Below, one piece after another: positions 1-8,791 of a stretch of DNA of 64,000 bases. Positions within the stretch are counted from its first letter, which is position 1. Each line of letters starts with the position of its first letter. The position numbers and the translations under genes are program-made. The notes beneath the pieces are model-generated. The model saw only the letters and a program-made list of their open reading frames with translations. It was not told where the DNA came from and searched no databases. This stretch comes from G963663365 sp963663365 (lineage in GTDB: Bacteria > Hinthialibacterota > Hinthialibacteria > Hinthialibacterales > G963663365): the NCBI GenBank assembly GCA_963663365.2, contig CAXXIH010000004.1, forward strand, positions 372,001 to 436,000. The letters run 5' to 3'.

Positions 1-1902
1 GCGCGAACGAACATCAAGCACCGTCGGACGCGGAAGATCGCGCATCGTCATCAACCCGGATACCAGAAGACCGCCATCGACCGTTTCGACGCGGCCGCCT
101 TCCGCCCGATAGACACTCAAGATTTGAAATAATTGACTTAGACGGCCAACTCCCGTTTTAACCAAAGTAATGATTTCTTCCGGATATTGTTTGCCGGTCG
201 AATGTGCATGTTCCAAACTCTGCGCCATTCCAGCCAAACCACCGATAGCCTGAATCCGTTCCAAACTTTCTTTTGCATCAAGAAACGAGCGGGCAAGGTT
301 GTTATAGCTAATTGCACGAGCATTCTTATAGTCATAGATGGATTCTAAAGACTCATAGTTTCCGGTTTCAGTCAGGTTAGTCCCCTCGTCATTGCGCACA
401 TCAAGCAGTTCCATGAAATAGTCCTGCGAACTTGCGGCAACCAAATACCCTTCGGTAATCCCGAGTGTGGGAGAATAAGGCACGCCCGGCACAGGGATCT
501 CATAGCTGATTAATTCAACATCCCGGTAGCTGGAGACGACAGGCGGATACTTGAGTTTGAAATGGTCTTGGAGAATAACAACCAGACGATCAATGAAATC
601 TTTGGCTAAATCTTCATCTTTTAAAGATAGAAAGACCGCCATATGTTTGACCGGAATAATCGCATCGCGTGAAGGAGCGCTCTGAATCACGGCCACCTCA
701 TCTCCCAGCCAAGGCAGAATATCACCCTCAACAGATAATCCGATTTGCGTCTCGATTTCGGCAATAGGCTTACGAAGCGCCTCGGGTTCTATACCCGGAA
801 TCGATTCACTGATACTGAGAAATGTTTTCCATGCATTTTCGACTGAGACGATGTTGCCATGTGAAAAAGTCTGGGTACGCCGCGGCACATATTTTAATGG
901 AATTGGTTTGAGGGGCTCGCCCGCAAGCATCTCCCCATAGGGATATTGAATGGCATTCTCGGCAAAAGCGATGTAATGCTCAACTGCACGGCCATCTTTA
1001 GTCCAACGCGCCACGGAACCCGATCCCGCAATGCCCTCCAAATACGGGCGGAGATTCTTTAAGCCGTCTTTTATGCTCTGTGCTTGTTCCGGCTTCATCT
1101 CCATCCCCACCCCTTTTGCGATTTGGTCAATCGCATCTTCAAGAACGGCATTAATACGTTCCATGTTCACATACGAAAGCCGGTCGTGATCTTTGGGTAA
1201 GTGTGAAAAGACACGCTTATAAACATCCGTTTCGTTCAATTGAGGCGCATCGAACTTCACAACATCGATAACCCTCTCAATTGTCCCGGCGCTCGTACTG
1301 AAAAGAAATACGTCATCCAAACAAGCGGTAGCTGCATACGTTCCGGGCAAACGAAGATCGGCAATATAAAGAGACGTAACAGGCACATCTTCATAGAAAC
1401 CTGCATTGAGTTCGACAGAAAGCCCCATCCCCCCCAACTTTTCAAGGCTTTGAATTAGAGTATCCTCGAGTTTTTTGGGCTCTTTCGATTTTGCCATATA
1501 GAGAACAGTCGGAAATCCGGCTCCCTCCGAAAACGTCGGCAAAAATACGGCCACGGCCGCACTATCTCCCGCCATTGTCTCCCAGAATCCGGATTTTTCC
1601 TCGTCTCCGCCTAACCAACCCATTCGCTTCAATTCTTCATGAGCGATACGCCATTCAAGGATATCGTCCATCGACTCAAACCAGGCTTTAAGACTGCTTT
1701 TAAAATTCGGATACTCCGGCTTTTCACCCGGATTCCCAACTCTTTGGTGGCTCACAAAAAAGATGGCTTCTTGTGGCACTAACGTAGTGAGGTCATCATT
1801 GCCGGCGGCCCACACGCCGGGTGCGGCCCAGCAGAAAGAGAACACGACAACCGCCGGTCCCGCCCACAGAGTATTTAACTTTCTCTTCTGTAACACTTTC
1901 AT
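1..1902 (-). CDS. secreted DUF3352-like protein (3' end outside window)
   Basis: An open frame of 634 codons runs leftward from an ATG at 1902 to the window edge without a stop, so the C-terminus is missing. GGAGC lies 7 bases before the ATG. Residues 1-31 form a basic, hydrophobic signal peptide ending near VWAAG. The protein starts its mature part with LVPQEAIFFVSH and around residue 390 carries GDILPWLGDEVAV, a pattern I associate with the DUF3352 family of exported proteins of unknown function. It lies 103 bases after the anti-sigma gene on the same strand, so it is probably the third gene of the sigma/anti-sigma operon and a candidate client of that system. The family call is from remembered motifs; the biochemical role is unknown. 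Confidence 0.75.
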   Translation of the reverse strand, partial: MKVLQKRKLNTLWAGPAVVVFSFCWAAPGVWAAGNDDLTTLVPQEAIFFVSHQRVGNPGEKPEYPNFKSSLKAWFESMDDILEWRIAHEELKRMGWLGGDEEKSGFWETMAGDSAAVAVFLPTFSEGAGFPTVLYMAKSKEPKKLEDTLIQSLEKLGGMGLSVELNAGFYEDVPVTSLYIADLRLPGTYAATACLDDVFLFSTSAGTIERVIDVVKFDAPQLNETDVYKRVFSHLPKDHDRLSYVNMERINAVLEDAIDQIAKGVGMEMKPEQAQSIKDGLKNLRPYLEGIAGSGSVARWTKDGRAVEHYIAFAENAIQYPYGEMLAGEPLKPIPLKYVPRRTQTFSHGNIVSVENAWKTFLSISESIPGIEPEALRKPIAEIETQIGLSVEGDILPWLGDEVAVIQSAPSRDAIIPVKHMAVFLSLKDEDLAKDFIDRLVVILQDHFKLKYPPVVSSYRDVELISYEIPVPGVPYSPTLGITEGYLVAASSQDYFMELLDVRNDEGTNLTETGNYESLESIYDYKNARAISYNNLARSFLDAKESLERIQAIGGLAGMAQSLEHAHSTGKQYPEEIITLVKTGVGRLSQLFQILSVYRAEGGRVETVDGGLLVSGLMTMRDLPRPTVLDVRSR

Positions 1903-2005
1903 CTTTATGCTCCGTCTATCACGGAAGGGCCAGACTCCGTTAGTCTGTCTAAACCGGCAAGACACGCCGGTCATTCATAACCAATTTCAGCCCGGTTATT
2001 TCCAT

Positions 2006-2755
2006 TTATACAATTCCCAACGCCACACTCAGCAACGAAGTGCCAACATTGATTTGGTTCTGACGCACGGTCCATTCCGAAAGAGATTCACCGGCGGTTT
2101 GTCCTTGGTTATAGAGCGTTTCAGCGGCATCGCCCACGCGTTCACTTCCTGCGGCCACAATTTGTTCACCGTTCTCGGCGATTAAATCACGCACGGAAGT
2201 AAAGCGTCCCGATGTTCCTTCGCGAATTGTCCCGGCACGGTCTTTTACATTCGTTACCGCACTGGTAAGCACCATCTGTGAAAATTGCAAAGTCTCCTGA
2301 ACTTCTTGAATTTGCTCCGGTGTGCCTTCGATTTTGTTATCCGCTCCGGTTTGAGCAACAAGCGTCTCATCATCCTGCTCAGCGATTTGATGACTGCGAC
2401 TCGGTATCAAAACCGTAAACGCAAGAAGCAACGCACAGACACCGGCTGTAACCGGCAACAAGCGTTGCGGCGACAAAAGCCGTAGCCACCATGAGGTTAT
2501 AGATGGTCTTATCCGGCGGCGTTCTTTTTGTACCTGTTCGAGAATCGATGCCCGTGTATCGGTAAAGAATCTCTGTTCCACAACCGGCTCGCCGCTATCG
2601 GCGATATCCTGCAAGGAGTTCAAAAGCCGGTATTCCTGTTCGATATCGGCATCTTTCTCAATCCATGTGCATATCCAGTCTCGTTCCTGATCCGAGACAA
2701 GCCCATCGATGTATCGCGATAGGTCCTCAAATGTGGGTCGTTGCATGGTATTCAT
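2006..2755 (-). CDS. putative membrane anti-sigma factor
   Basis: This 249-residue protein overlaps the upstream ECF sigma gene by four bases (ATGA), the usual coupling of a sigma factor with its inhibitor. The N-terminal 80 residues (LSRYIDGLVSDQERDWI onward) resemble the helical anti-sigma domain, but the zinc-binding HxxxCxxC residues are absent. One transmembrane segment lies at about residues 97-118 (LLPVTAGVCALLLAFTVLIP). The remaining 130 residues, predicted outside the cytoplasm, are rich in Glu, Gln and Thr with no recognised domain. By analogy the N-terminus should hold the sigma factor at the membrane until an envelope signal releases it. The call rests on position and architecture. 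Confidence 0.75.
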   Translation of the reverse strand: MNTMQRPTFEDLSRYIDGLVSDQERDWICTWIEKDADIEQEYRLLNSLQDIADSGEPVVEQRFFTDTRASILEQVQKERRRIRPSITSWWLRLLSPQRLLPVTAGVCALLLAFTVLIPSRSHQIAEQDDETLVAQTGADNKIEGTPEQIQEVQETLQFSQMVLTSAVTNVKDRAGTIREGTSGRFTSVRDLIAENGEQIVAAGSERVGDAAETLYNQGQTAGESLSEWTVRQNQINVGTSLLSVALGIV

Positions 2756-3615
2756 GATTCCACCTCTGCGGCCCCGGCCGGCCCACCGGCTAATTCTTGT
2801 AGTTCCTCAAGCAAGGGCCTTAAACGATGCATTAACTTTTTGCGGGCAGCAAAGAGCGTTGTCCCCACAGTACGCTCTTCACATTCCAAAATGTCCGCAA
2901 TCTCTTTTAACGAAAGATCGTCCAAACCACGCAAGGCCATGGCCTTGCGCTGGCGTTTGGGCAATTCATCGATAGCTTGCCGTACATGTTTTTCTATCTC
3001 ACGAATTCTGGCGGAAATGCGCGGATCGGCTCCTTGATCCTCTGGTTCCATGGTCATTTCGACGCCCTCGCTGTTTTGGTCAACCATCGACACAACACGG
3101 CCGGGCTTATGTTTTCGCAAATGATCAATGGCCAAATTCGTTGCGGCCCGAAACAACCAGGGATGTAATGGGACGTCCTCGCGGATTTTGTCGAGGTTTC
3201 GCCAAAGCCGGAGGAATGTCTCCTGCAATATGTCCCGTACGTCATCTTCATTGCGAACGATCTTCCAAATCACGCGAAACATGGGCCGTTCATATTTGGA
3301 CATCAATGCGTGAAATCCACCGTCGTCGCCGGAACGCCAACGTTTCAACAGCAATTGGTCAGGAGGCCCGTCATAGCCGGCAGATGGGCGCCGATCTTGA
3401 GCCGCCTGCCGAGGCTTCTCCTCCATTGCCGGTTCCACTGTGCCGGGCATCTCAACGGTTAGGGCCGCATTCACGTCTTCGTTTGCTCGATCCGGGGAGC
3501 CGCAGTGGGCATTTGCCTCTACTTGGCGCTCCAGAAGATTTGGATCAGATGACCCCGCTAGGGGCTCTGAGCCGTTCTTATAAGGATCTACGGGAAAGCC
3601 GGGAGGAGCATTCAT
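2752..3615 (-). CDS. ECF-type RNA polymerase sigma factor
   Basis: This is a 287-residue extracytoplasmic-function sigma factor. Region 2 lies at about residues 100-170 (DVRDILQETFLRLWRNLDKI, then HPWLFRAATNLAIDHLRK), and region 4 with its helix-turn-helix at about 215-265 (LPKRQRKAMALRGLDDLSLK, then EIADILECEERTVGT). Typical ECF factors have about 170-200 residues. The extra length is a roughly 85-residue polar N-terminal extension rich in Pro, Asp and Glu with no recognised domain, so the true start might lie downstream of 3615. The stop codon overlaps the anti-sigma start. It probably directs transcription of its own operon, including the exported DUF3352-like protein; no target promoter was identified. 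Confidence 0.9.
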   Translation of the reverse strand: MNAPPGFPVDPYKNGSEPLAGSSDPNLLERQVEANAHCGSPDRANEDVNAALTVEMPGTVEPAMEEKPRQAAQDRRPSAGYDGPPDQLLLKRWRSGDDGGFHALMSKYERPMFRVIWKIVRNEDDVRDILQETFLRLWRNLDKIREDVPLHPWLFRAATNLAIDHLRKHKPGRVVSMVDQNSEGVEMTMEPEDQGADPRISARIREIEKHVRQAIDELPKRQRKAMALRGLDDLSLKEIADILECEERTVGTTLFAARKKLMHRLRPLLEELQELAGGPAGAAEVES

Positions 3616-3729
3616 TCCAGCCCAATATTACCTGAATTCAGTGTCTCACGCTTGGTAAAACGACAACCCGGAAGCACACAATTGTTTTCTTAAATGAGAA
3701 AGCGGTAGGAAGTAGGGTGAAAGTGTAAA

Positions 3730-3813
3730 TGGGGGGGGAAGGATTCGAACCTTCGTAGGCCGGAGGCCGGCAGATTTACAGTCTGCTCCCTTTAGCCACT
3801 CGGGCACCCCCCC
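3730..3813 (-). tRNA. tRNA-Tyr (anticodon GTA)
   Basis: Read on the minus strand, the sequence folds as a class II tRNA. It has a seven-G acceptor strand followed by TG and a CCCGAG D arm, an anticodon loop CTGTAAA with anticodon GTA, a GC-rich long variable arm, a T arm with loop TTCGAAT, a seven-C 3' acceptor strand, and discriminator A at 3730. Length is 84 nt. The 3' CCA is not encoded (TTT follows). The acceptor stem made only of G:C pairs is unusual. Confidence 0.95.
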
Positions 3814-3834
3814 AGTGAAAATCACATATGGGGC

Positions 3835-3857
3835 AAATAAAAGCGGAGGTTCTCCGC
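3835..3857 (-). terminator. rho-independent terminator
   Basis: On the minus strand GCGGAG and CTCCGC form a six-pair stem with an AAC loop, followed by TTTTATTT. It lies about 150 bases past the stop of the DUF2961 gene and just before the tRNA-Tyr, and would separate the two transcripts. Confidence 0.65.
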
Positions 3858-4004
3858 CTTGGGGGTGGTTAATCTCCAATAAATCAGCCCTTCAATCAAT
3901 GGGAACCGGCATCTCTGTGCTGTCCGAGTCGATCCTGACCACTGCAATGGGCATAGAATCATTGCCGGTACACATTCGGGAATGCCCAAAGGACTCACGG
4001 GAGG

Positions 4005-5249
4005 CTACTCATTACCCCACAGTACCCCTCCACCCTTTGACTGACGCCAGGCCTCCCGCCACTTATGGATATCGCGCACATCTATTTTCTTCATTGGCTG
4101 CCGTGCTTCTTTGCCGGGAAGCAGAGGAAATGGCTTGTGAGGCAGAGTCTGATACCAATAGGCAACTGTGCAAAGATTCAAGGTCAGGCAGTCGGCATGT
4201 CCGTGTTCGATACTGACCCGAAGGCTCTTCTCGAACATAACAGGATCTTCGATATGGAAACGGTAGCAGTGAGTACGGCCCAACCATCCAATATCATTAT
4301 TGACACGCGGATAGCCAAAGTAAGGATGCTGGAACGGTTCTTTGGGACACCAAGAGCTGTTGAAATAATCCTCTGTCCCTGTTCCGTGTAAACGCGGCGG
4401 CCACGCTTCCCCATCGATCACAAACATATCGTCGCCTTCGCCGTACCACATCGGTGTTGGGGATTCCACATAATAATTGATCCCTACATAATGTCCCCGG
4501 CCTTCAGTATCGAGAATCAAGTAGTTGTGCTCATCTGTGGGATTTTTATCCTGTTCACGGAACAAGGCCCACTCGTTTTCGTCCTCGGCCACAGGTTCGG
4601 TGAGTTCACGATTCCACCATGCATGGAAACGCAAATCGTCGTCCATAGATTCATGAGCCTCAAAATCGATATAGAAATAAAACGCGCGGCATTCCTCATC
4701 CGATTGGTTCTCAACCGTGATTTTCGCACCTTTGGCAAAGGGCATCGGGAAATAGCAATTCATGGCTTTGCCGCCCGCGGGGGCCGCAGCCAACGGCAAT
4801 GACCACATTAAATACTCTTCACCCCATCCTTGCCCAAAAAAATCGCCGATGGGCGATTCCACGCTGGGTTCGGGTGAGCCATCCCAATACATCCGCAAAA
4901 CCAGATTGCGGCGATAGAGCGGATCGGGGTGACTGATGGTGCACCAAATATGGCGGATAACGCCTGCGCCGGAAATCTCGGCCAGCGTTTTTGTTTCACC
5001 CGATGCAATCGTGAAACGGTCGGCATTTCCGCCGGTCACATCATAACTTGAGATTCGGCCGGTCTTGCCTTCACGCGACCGGTACAAATTCCCCAATGGG
5101 CTGTTGGCCTGGACAGCCCCGGAATTCACACACTTCGCAGTTTGCTTCTCGACAGCAGTTGCGCTGGTGCACGCTGAGAGCAATGCATAAGCAAATAGAC
5201 TCATGCAGATCATTAAAACTTTTCCGGCTTGTTGAATCCCCTGGAACAT
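4005..5249 (-). CDS. DUF2961 / glycoside hydrolase family 172-like lipoprotein
   Basis: This is a lipoprotein of about 414 residues. After a hydrophobic N-terminus the lipobox LLSAC gives a lipidated Cys near residue 27, placing it in the cell envelope. The family pattern is seen in ISSYDVTGGNADRF, GAGVIRHIWCTI, YWDGSPEPSVESPIGDFFG and LHGTGTEDYFNSSW, all typical of DUF2961 proteins, now classed as GH172 (fructofuranose- and arabinofuranose-acting enzymes). AAGGAG on the minus strand lies 8 bases before the second ATG (5249) and only 2 bases before the ATG at 5255, so I prefer 5249. It is transcribed divergently from the BNR_4 protein gene, suggesting work on the same glycan. The exact substrate cannot be read from the sequence. 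Confidence 0.85.
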   Translation of the reverse strand: MFQGIQQAGKVLMICMSLFAYALLSACTSATAVEKQTAKCVNSGAVQANSPLGNLYRSREGKTGRISSYDVTGGNADRFTIASGETKTLAEISGAGVIRHIWCTISHPDPLYRRNLVLRMYWDGSPEPSVESPIGDFFGQGWGEEYLMWSLPLAAAPAGGKAMNCYFPMPFAKGAKITVENQSDEECRAFYFYIDFEAHESMDDDLRFHAWWNRELTEPVAEDENEWALFREQDKNPTDEHNYLILDTEGRGHYVGINYYVESPTPMWYGEGDDMFVIDGEAWPPRLHGTGTEDYFNSSWCPKEPFQHPYFGYPRVNNDIGWLGRTHCYRFHIEDPVMFEKSLRVSIEHGHADCLTLNLCTVAYWYQTLPHKPFPLLPGKEARQPMKKIDVRDIHKWREAWRQSKGGGVLWGNE

Positions 5250-5375
5250 GGACATTTCTCCTTTGGCAAAGCCTGATCCCGATTTTGGGAGTCACTATAC
5301 AACACACACCTGCGGACGTCAGCAGCATACTCATTTCTTATTCGCGCAGTACCGCATTCATGATAAACTCGGAAT

Positions 5376-6833
5376 ATGATGAGCCAATCCCACATCCACC
5401 ATAAAACAAATTTGCCGGTTTTCTTTTTTTACACTGGAATTTTTCTCACAATATGCGCCCTTCTACCGGTGTCGTTTGCCGCGGATCAACTCACACAGCC
5501 GGCGGTCAAAGCAAAGGAAGACGGCTACCGGGGAATTTGGTACTACAACCAAAAACTCGACAATGAATATGTATATAAATACAGCGGAGGACTGGGGACC
5601 TACTGCGCCAAACACCTGCCGATAGCGATATATGCCCCTGAGGCCAATAAGACGTTTTTCTGTTATGGCGGCACGGCAAAAGAAGAACGCCGGCTATTTG
5701 AAATGGTCTCCTATTATGATCATAAAACCGGAATGGTCCCCCGCCCAACCATGCTGATGGACAAACAAACCAGCGACGCACACGATAATCCGGTACTATC
5801 CATCGATGAGGCCGGTTATCTTTGGATATTCATCAGTGCGCATGGGACTTCGCGGCCTGCTTATATTTATAAAAGCGACAAACCTTACTCTATCGATTCA
5901 TTTCATCTGATTCTCGAAAGGAATTATTCATACCCTCAGCCGTGGTATTTGCCCGGCAGGGGATTCCTTTTTCTCCAGACGCTCTATCAAGGCAAACCGA
6001 GGCCCGGCCGCAAATTATTCTGGCAAACAAGCCCCGATGGTATTACCTGGAGTGAGCCGAAACCACTCGCTTTTGTTGCCCAAGGGCACTATCAAATCAG
6101 TTGGCGCTACAAAGACAAAGTCGGCACAGCATTCAATTATCACCCGGAAAATAAGGGTCTAAATTGGCGCACGAATCTCTACTACACCGAGACCTCCGAC
6201 TTTGGCGAAACATGGCACACAATTCAGGGACAAACACTTGAATTGCCTTTGGAACAAACAGAGAACATCGCCTTAATCAAAAATTATGAAGCGGAGAAAC
6301 GCTTGGTTTACCTGAAAGATTTGAATTTTGATAAGAACGGCAATCCGGTCATTTTGTATGTAACCAGCGGCGGATTTCAATCCGGACCGGAAAATGATCC
6401 GCGAACGTGGACAATAGCGCGATGGACAGGCAAAGAGTGGGATATCCGCCCCATTACGAATTCAGATAACAACTACGACACGGGCTGCCTGCATATTGAG
6501 GATGATGGAACATGGCGCTTGATTGCACCCACAGGAACCGGCCCGCAACCCTACAATACCGGCGGGGAGATCGAGTTATGGATCAGCCATGATTTCGGCG
6601 TGAATTGGATGCGCGAGCGGGCCATAACCTCAGGAAGTCCCTACAATCACACATACTGCCGCAAGCCGGTTAACGCTCATCCCGATTTCTATGCCTTTTG
6701 GGCGGACGGCCACGGCAGGCAACCATCCGAATCGCGGCTCTATTTCTGCGACCGTACGGGTGAAAAGGTATTCCGGCTTCCGCCCCGGATGACCAATGAT
6801 TTTGAACGGCCGGAGCGATTAGATAATCAATAG
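5376..6833 (+). CDS. secreted BNR-4 repeat protein (possible polysaccharide lyase or glycan-binding)
   Basis: This 485-residue protein has an N-terminal signal segment (FFFYTGIFLTICALLPVSFA) ending near SFAAD. The body opens with DGYRGIWYYNQKLDNEYVYK and contains several Asp-box-like strands, for example SPDGITWSEP, SDFGETWHTI and SHDFGVNWMRE, as expected for a beta-propeller of the BNR_4 type. That family includes ulvan lyases of PL24/PL25 and many uncharacterised exported proteins. It starts with two adjacent ATG codons; no strong ribosome site decides between them. It is divergent from the GH172-like lipoprotein with 126 bases between start codons, so both probably share a control region. 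Enzymatic activity is an inference; the propeller call is firm. Confidence 0.75.
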   Translation: MMSQSHIHHKTNLPVFFFYTGIFLTICALLPVSFAADQLTQPAVKAKEDGYRGIWYYNQKLDNEYVYKYSGGLGTYCAKHLPIAIYAPEANKTFFCYGGTAKEERRLFEMVSYYDHKTGMVPRPTMLMDKQTSDAHDNPVLSIDEAGYLWIFISAHGTSRPAYIYKSDKPYSIDSFHLILERNYSYPQPWYLPGRGFLFLQTLYQGKPRPGRKLFWQTSPDGITWSEPKPLAFVAQGHYQISWRYKDKVGTAFNYHPENKGLNWRTNLYYTETSDFGETWHTIQGQTLELPLEQTENIALIKNYEAEKRLVYLKDLNFDKNGNPVILYVTSGGFQSGPENDPRTWTIARWTGKEWDIRPITNSDNNYDTGCLHIEDDGTWRLIAPTGTGPQPYNTGGEIELWISHDFGVNWMRERAITSGSPYNHTYCRKPVNAHPDFYAFWADGHGRQPSESRLYFCDRTGEKVFRLPPRMTNDFERPERLDNQ

Positions 6834-7108
6834 AGCGTTGCTACATGTATCCTATTCTCCAAGTTGACAAGATGTTTCGATCAAGTCCGGTTGCCGAACC
6901 GCCAGGCCGCTTTCGATTCATCGGACCGCAAATCTTGCTATACTGAAAATGGAAGTCTGGTTGGGGGGGGGTGCGCTTGCGCACCTGTAAATCTGTTGAG
7001 CCGCTTTGGCTGCAAATGACGTTTATTACATTTGGTGTGGCGGTTTTGATTGATTGATATCCCAGCGATCCGCTCCGGTGGAGTTGTATCGAGTGAGTGT
7101 ACGTAATC

Positions 7109-8206
7109 ATGCGTAAAATTAATGTTGATTTAAGCGAACGTTCCTACAACATCATTGTCGATACCGATTGCCTTGAACGGCTATCGCAGCATCTTCAAGA
7201 CATGGGCGTTCAATCGCCGGTCGCTGTTATCACCGATCCCAACGTTCGCCCTTTGTACTCCGAAATCGTCGTGAATGCGGTGCGAAGCGCCGGATATGAA
7301 GTTGGAGTATTGGAAATACCGGGCGGTGAAATCTGCAAAAATCTCGATACGGTTGCCAAATTATACGACGGAATGGTGGAGTTGCGGCTGGAACGAAAAA
7401 GCGGCGTCATTGCACTCGGCGGCGGTCTGGTTGGCGATATCGCCGGTTTTGTGGCAGCCACCTATTTGCGTGGGATTCCCTTCATACAAGTCCCCACAAC
7501 ACTTTTGGCACAGGTTGACGCCAGCGTGGGTGGCAAAGTCGCGGTCGACCATCCCAAAGGCAAGAATTTGATCGGCGCATTCTGGCAACCCCGCCTGGTC
7601 TTTATCGATACCTCGACACTAAACACATTGCCACATCGGGAACTGTTGTCCGGCATGGCGGAGGTCATTAAACACGGCGTTATCGGTGAACCGCCGCTTT
7701 TTGCCTTTGTTGAGGACCGTCTGGACGATTTGCTAAAACCTTCACCCGCAGCCTACACCGAATTGGTGCCGCGCAATTGCCGTTTCAAAGCACGGGTCGT
7801 AGAACAGGATGAACGGGAAAGCGGTTTACGTGCGATTTTAAATTTTGGACATACCATTGGCCACGCCATTGAATCTCTGACCAACTACACTGGTTGTTTG
7901 CATGGCGAGGCGGTTGCCTGGGGAATGCTGGGCGAGACAATCGTTGCCATAGAGCTGGGGCTGGCCAAACAAGAGTTATATGACCGGTTATGGCAGCTTA
8001 TCCAAAGAGCCGGATATCCGATGAATATCCCCAAACTCGATAGCCAAAAGATGATCGATGCCATGTTCTTGGACAAAAAAGTCAAAGACGGCGAAATTCG
8101 GATGGTCTTGCCGGAAAGCATCGGGCAGGTGATTGAACGCCCTGTCAAAGATATCGGAATTATCAAAAAGGCATGGAAAAAGTTGTTGGAAAGCAGCCAA
8201 GGATAA
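7109..8206 (+). CDS. aroB: 3-dehydroquinate synthase
   Basis: AroB closes the ring of DAHP to 3-dehydroquinate, step two of the shikimate pathway, in the cytoplasm with NAD and a divalent metal. The 365-residue product shows the NAD-binding GGGLVGDIAGFVAATYLRG, then VPTTLLAQVDASVGGKVAVD and HPKGKNLIGAFWQP, and the metal ligands in GMAEVIKHG, NFGHTIGHAIES and LHGEAVAWGM. I place the start at ATG 7109 (MRKINVDL), which fits the family; the frame also allows a GTG at 7097. Upstream lie a TATACT box (6939-6944) with a poor -35 and a perfect GGTGCGC/GCGCACC hairpin at 6970-6985 of unknown role. No other aromatic-pathway gene is adjacent. Confidence 0.95.
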   Translation: MRKINVDLSERSYNIIVDTDCLERLSQHLQDMGVQSPVAVITDPNVRPLYSEIVVNAVRSAGYEVGVLEIPGGEICKNLDTVAKLYDGMVELRLERKSGVIALGGGLVGDIAGFVAATYLRGIPFIQVPTTLLAQVDASVGGKVAVDHPKGKNLIGAFWQPRLVFIDTSTLNTLPHRELLSGMAEVIKHGVIGEPPLFAFVEDRLDDLLKPSPAAYTELVPRNCRFKARVVEQDERESGLRAILNFGHTIGHAIESLTNYTGCLHGEAVAWGMLGETIVAIELGLAKQELYDRLWQLIQRAGYPMNIPKLDSQKMIDAMFLDKKVKDGEIRMVLPESIGQVIERPVKDIGIIKKAWKKLLESSQG

Positions 8207-8216
8207 TGATTTTATG

Positions 8217-8238
8217 GACATCGAACGGCTTCGATGTC
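8217..8238. terminator. intergenic hairpin between convergent genes
   Basis: GACATCGAA and TTCGATGTC form a perfect nine-pair stem with a CGGC loop, exactly between the end of aroB and the end of the leftward YwgA-like gene. There is no clear U-tract on either side, so a two-way terminator role is inferred from position. Confidence 0.4.
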
Positions 8239-8791
8239 ACGCGGTTGAAACCAAAGACTGGGCTTGAGAGCCAATCAAATCCACTTCGTTAACGGCCTGA
8301 ATAGCCTCATCATTCAAAATATGAGGTTTGATTTTCGTAATTTCCCGAGCGCGCGACTCGACAGGGGATTCTTTTCCGTTTTGCAATGTAACAAAAAGCG
8401 CAGTGCCTATTTTTTCAAGTTCAGCAACGCCTTTGTCCCCCAATTGCTTGGCGACAAAATCTAGCTTTTCTCGATATTTGTTAAGCGTTCTTTTAAAACT
8501 ATTTTGAAGGTTTTTTGCTGACTTCGTATAATTAAGTTTAGGACCATATGGAGCAGGCATTGATTCTACTTCAAAAATACTATCGGCTAAAAATCCAGTA
8601 ATATCATCTTTTAGTTCAAATGAATAAGGACCATATTTATATAACACGAACTCATAGCCCATTGGAACATCAAACAAGTGCTGGAAGCAAAAAACCGATT
8701 TCTGCAAATGTGTCTCACCACACCAACTGCCGTTTTCACGCATTTTCTCCATCAAACAAGTGAGTAAAACAGCACGTTTGAGCCTATCCAT
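8237..8791 (-). CDS. YwgA/Panacea-like protein, partner of the HD phosphohydrolase
   Basis: This protein of about 184 residues begins MDRLKRAVLLTCLMEKM and then has THLQKSVFCFQHLF followed by YKYGPYSFELKDDI. The pattern LQKxxYxxQ...YxxGPYS resembles YwgA-type proteins and, more distantly, the Panacea (SocA-like, DUF4065) antitoxin domain. The start is set by GGAGGAGG six bases upstream of ATG 8791, which makes it overlap the last eight bases of the HD gene; an ATG at 8821 in the same frame has no better support. The tight overlap says the two proteins act together. B. subtilis also has ywgA close to the HD-domain gene ywfO, from memory. Function is unknown; an antitoxin-like or regulatory partner is my inference. 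Confidence 0.7.
   Translation of the reverse strand: MDRLKRAVLLTCLMEKMRENGSWCGETHLQKSVFCFQHLFDVPMGYEFVLYKYGPYSFELKDDITGFLADSIFEVESMPAPYGPKLNYTKSAKNLQNSFKRTLNKYREKLDFVAKQLGDKGVAELEKIGTALFVTLQNGKESPVESRAREITKIKPHILNDEAIQAVNEVDLIGSQAQSLVSTA

Noticed and set aside
3646..3879. 77-codon minus-strand frame reading GVPEWLKGADCKSAGL
   Set aside because: This is the familiar false translation of a tRNA-Tyr gene.
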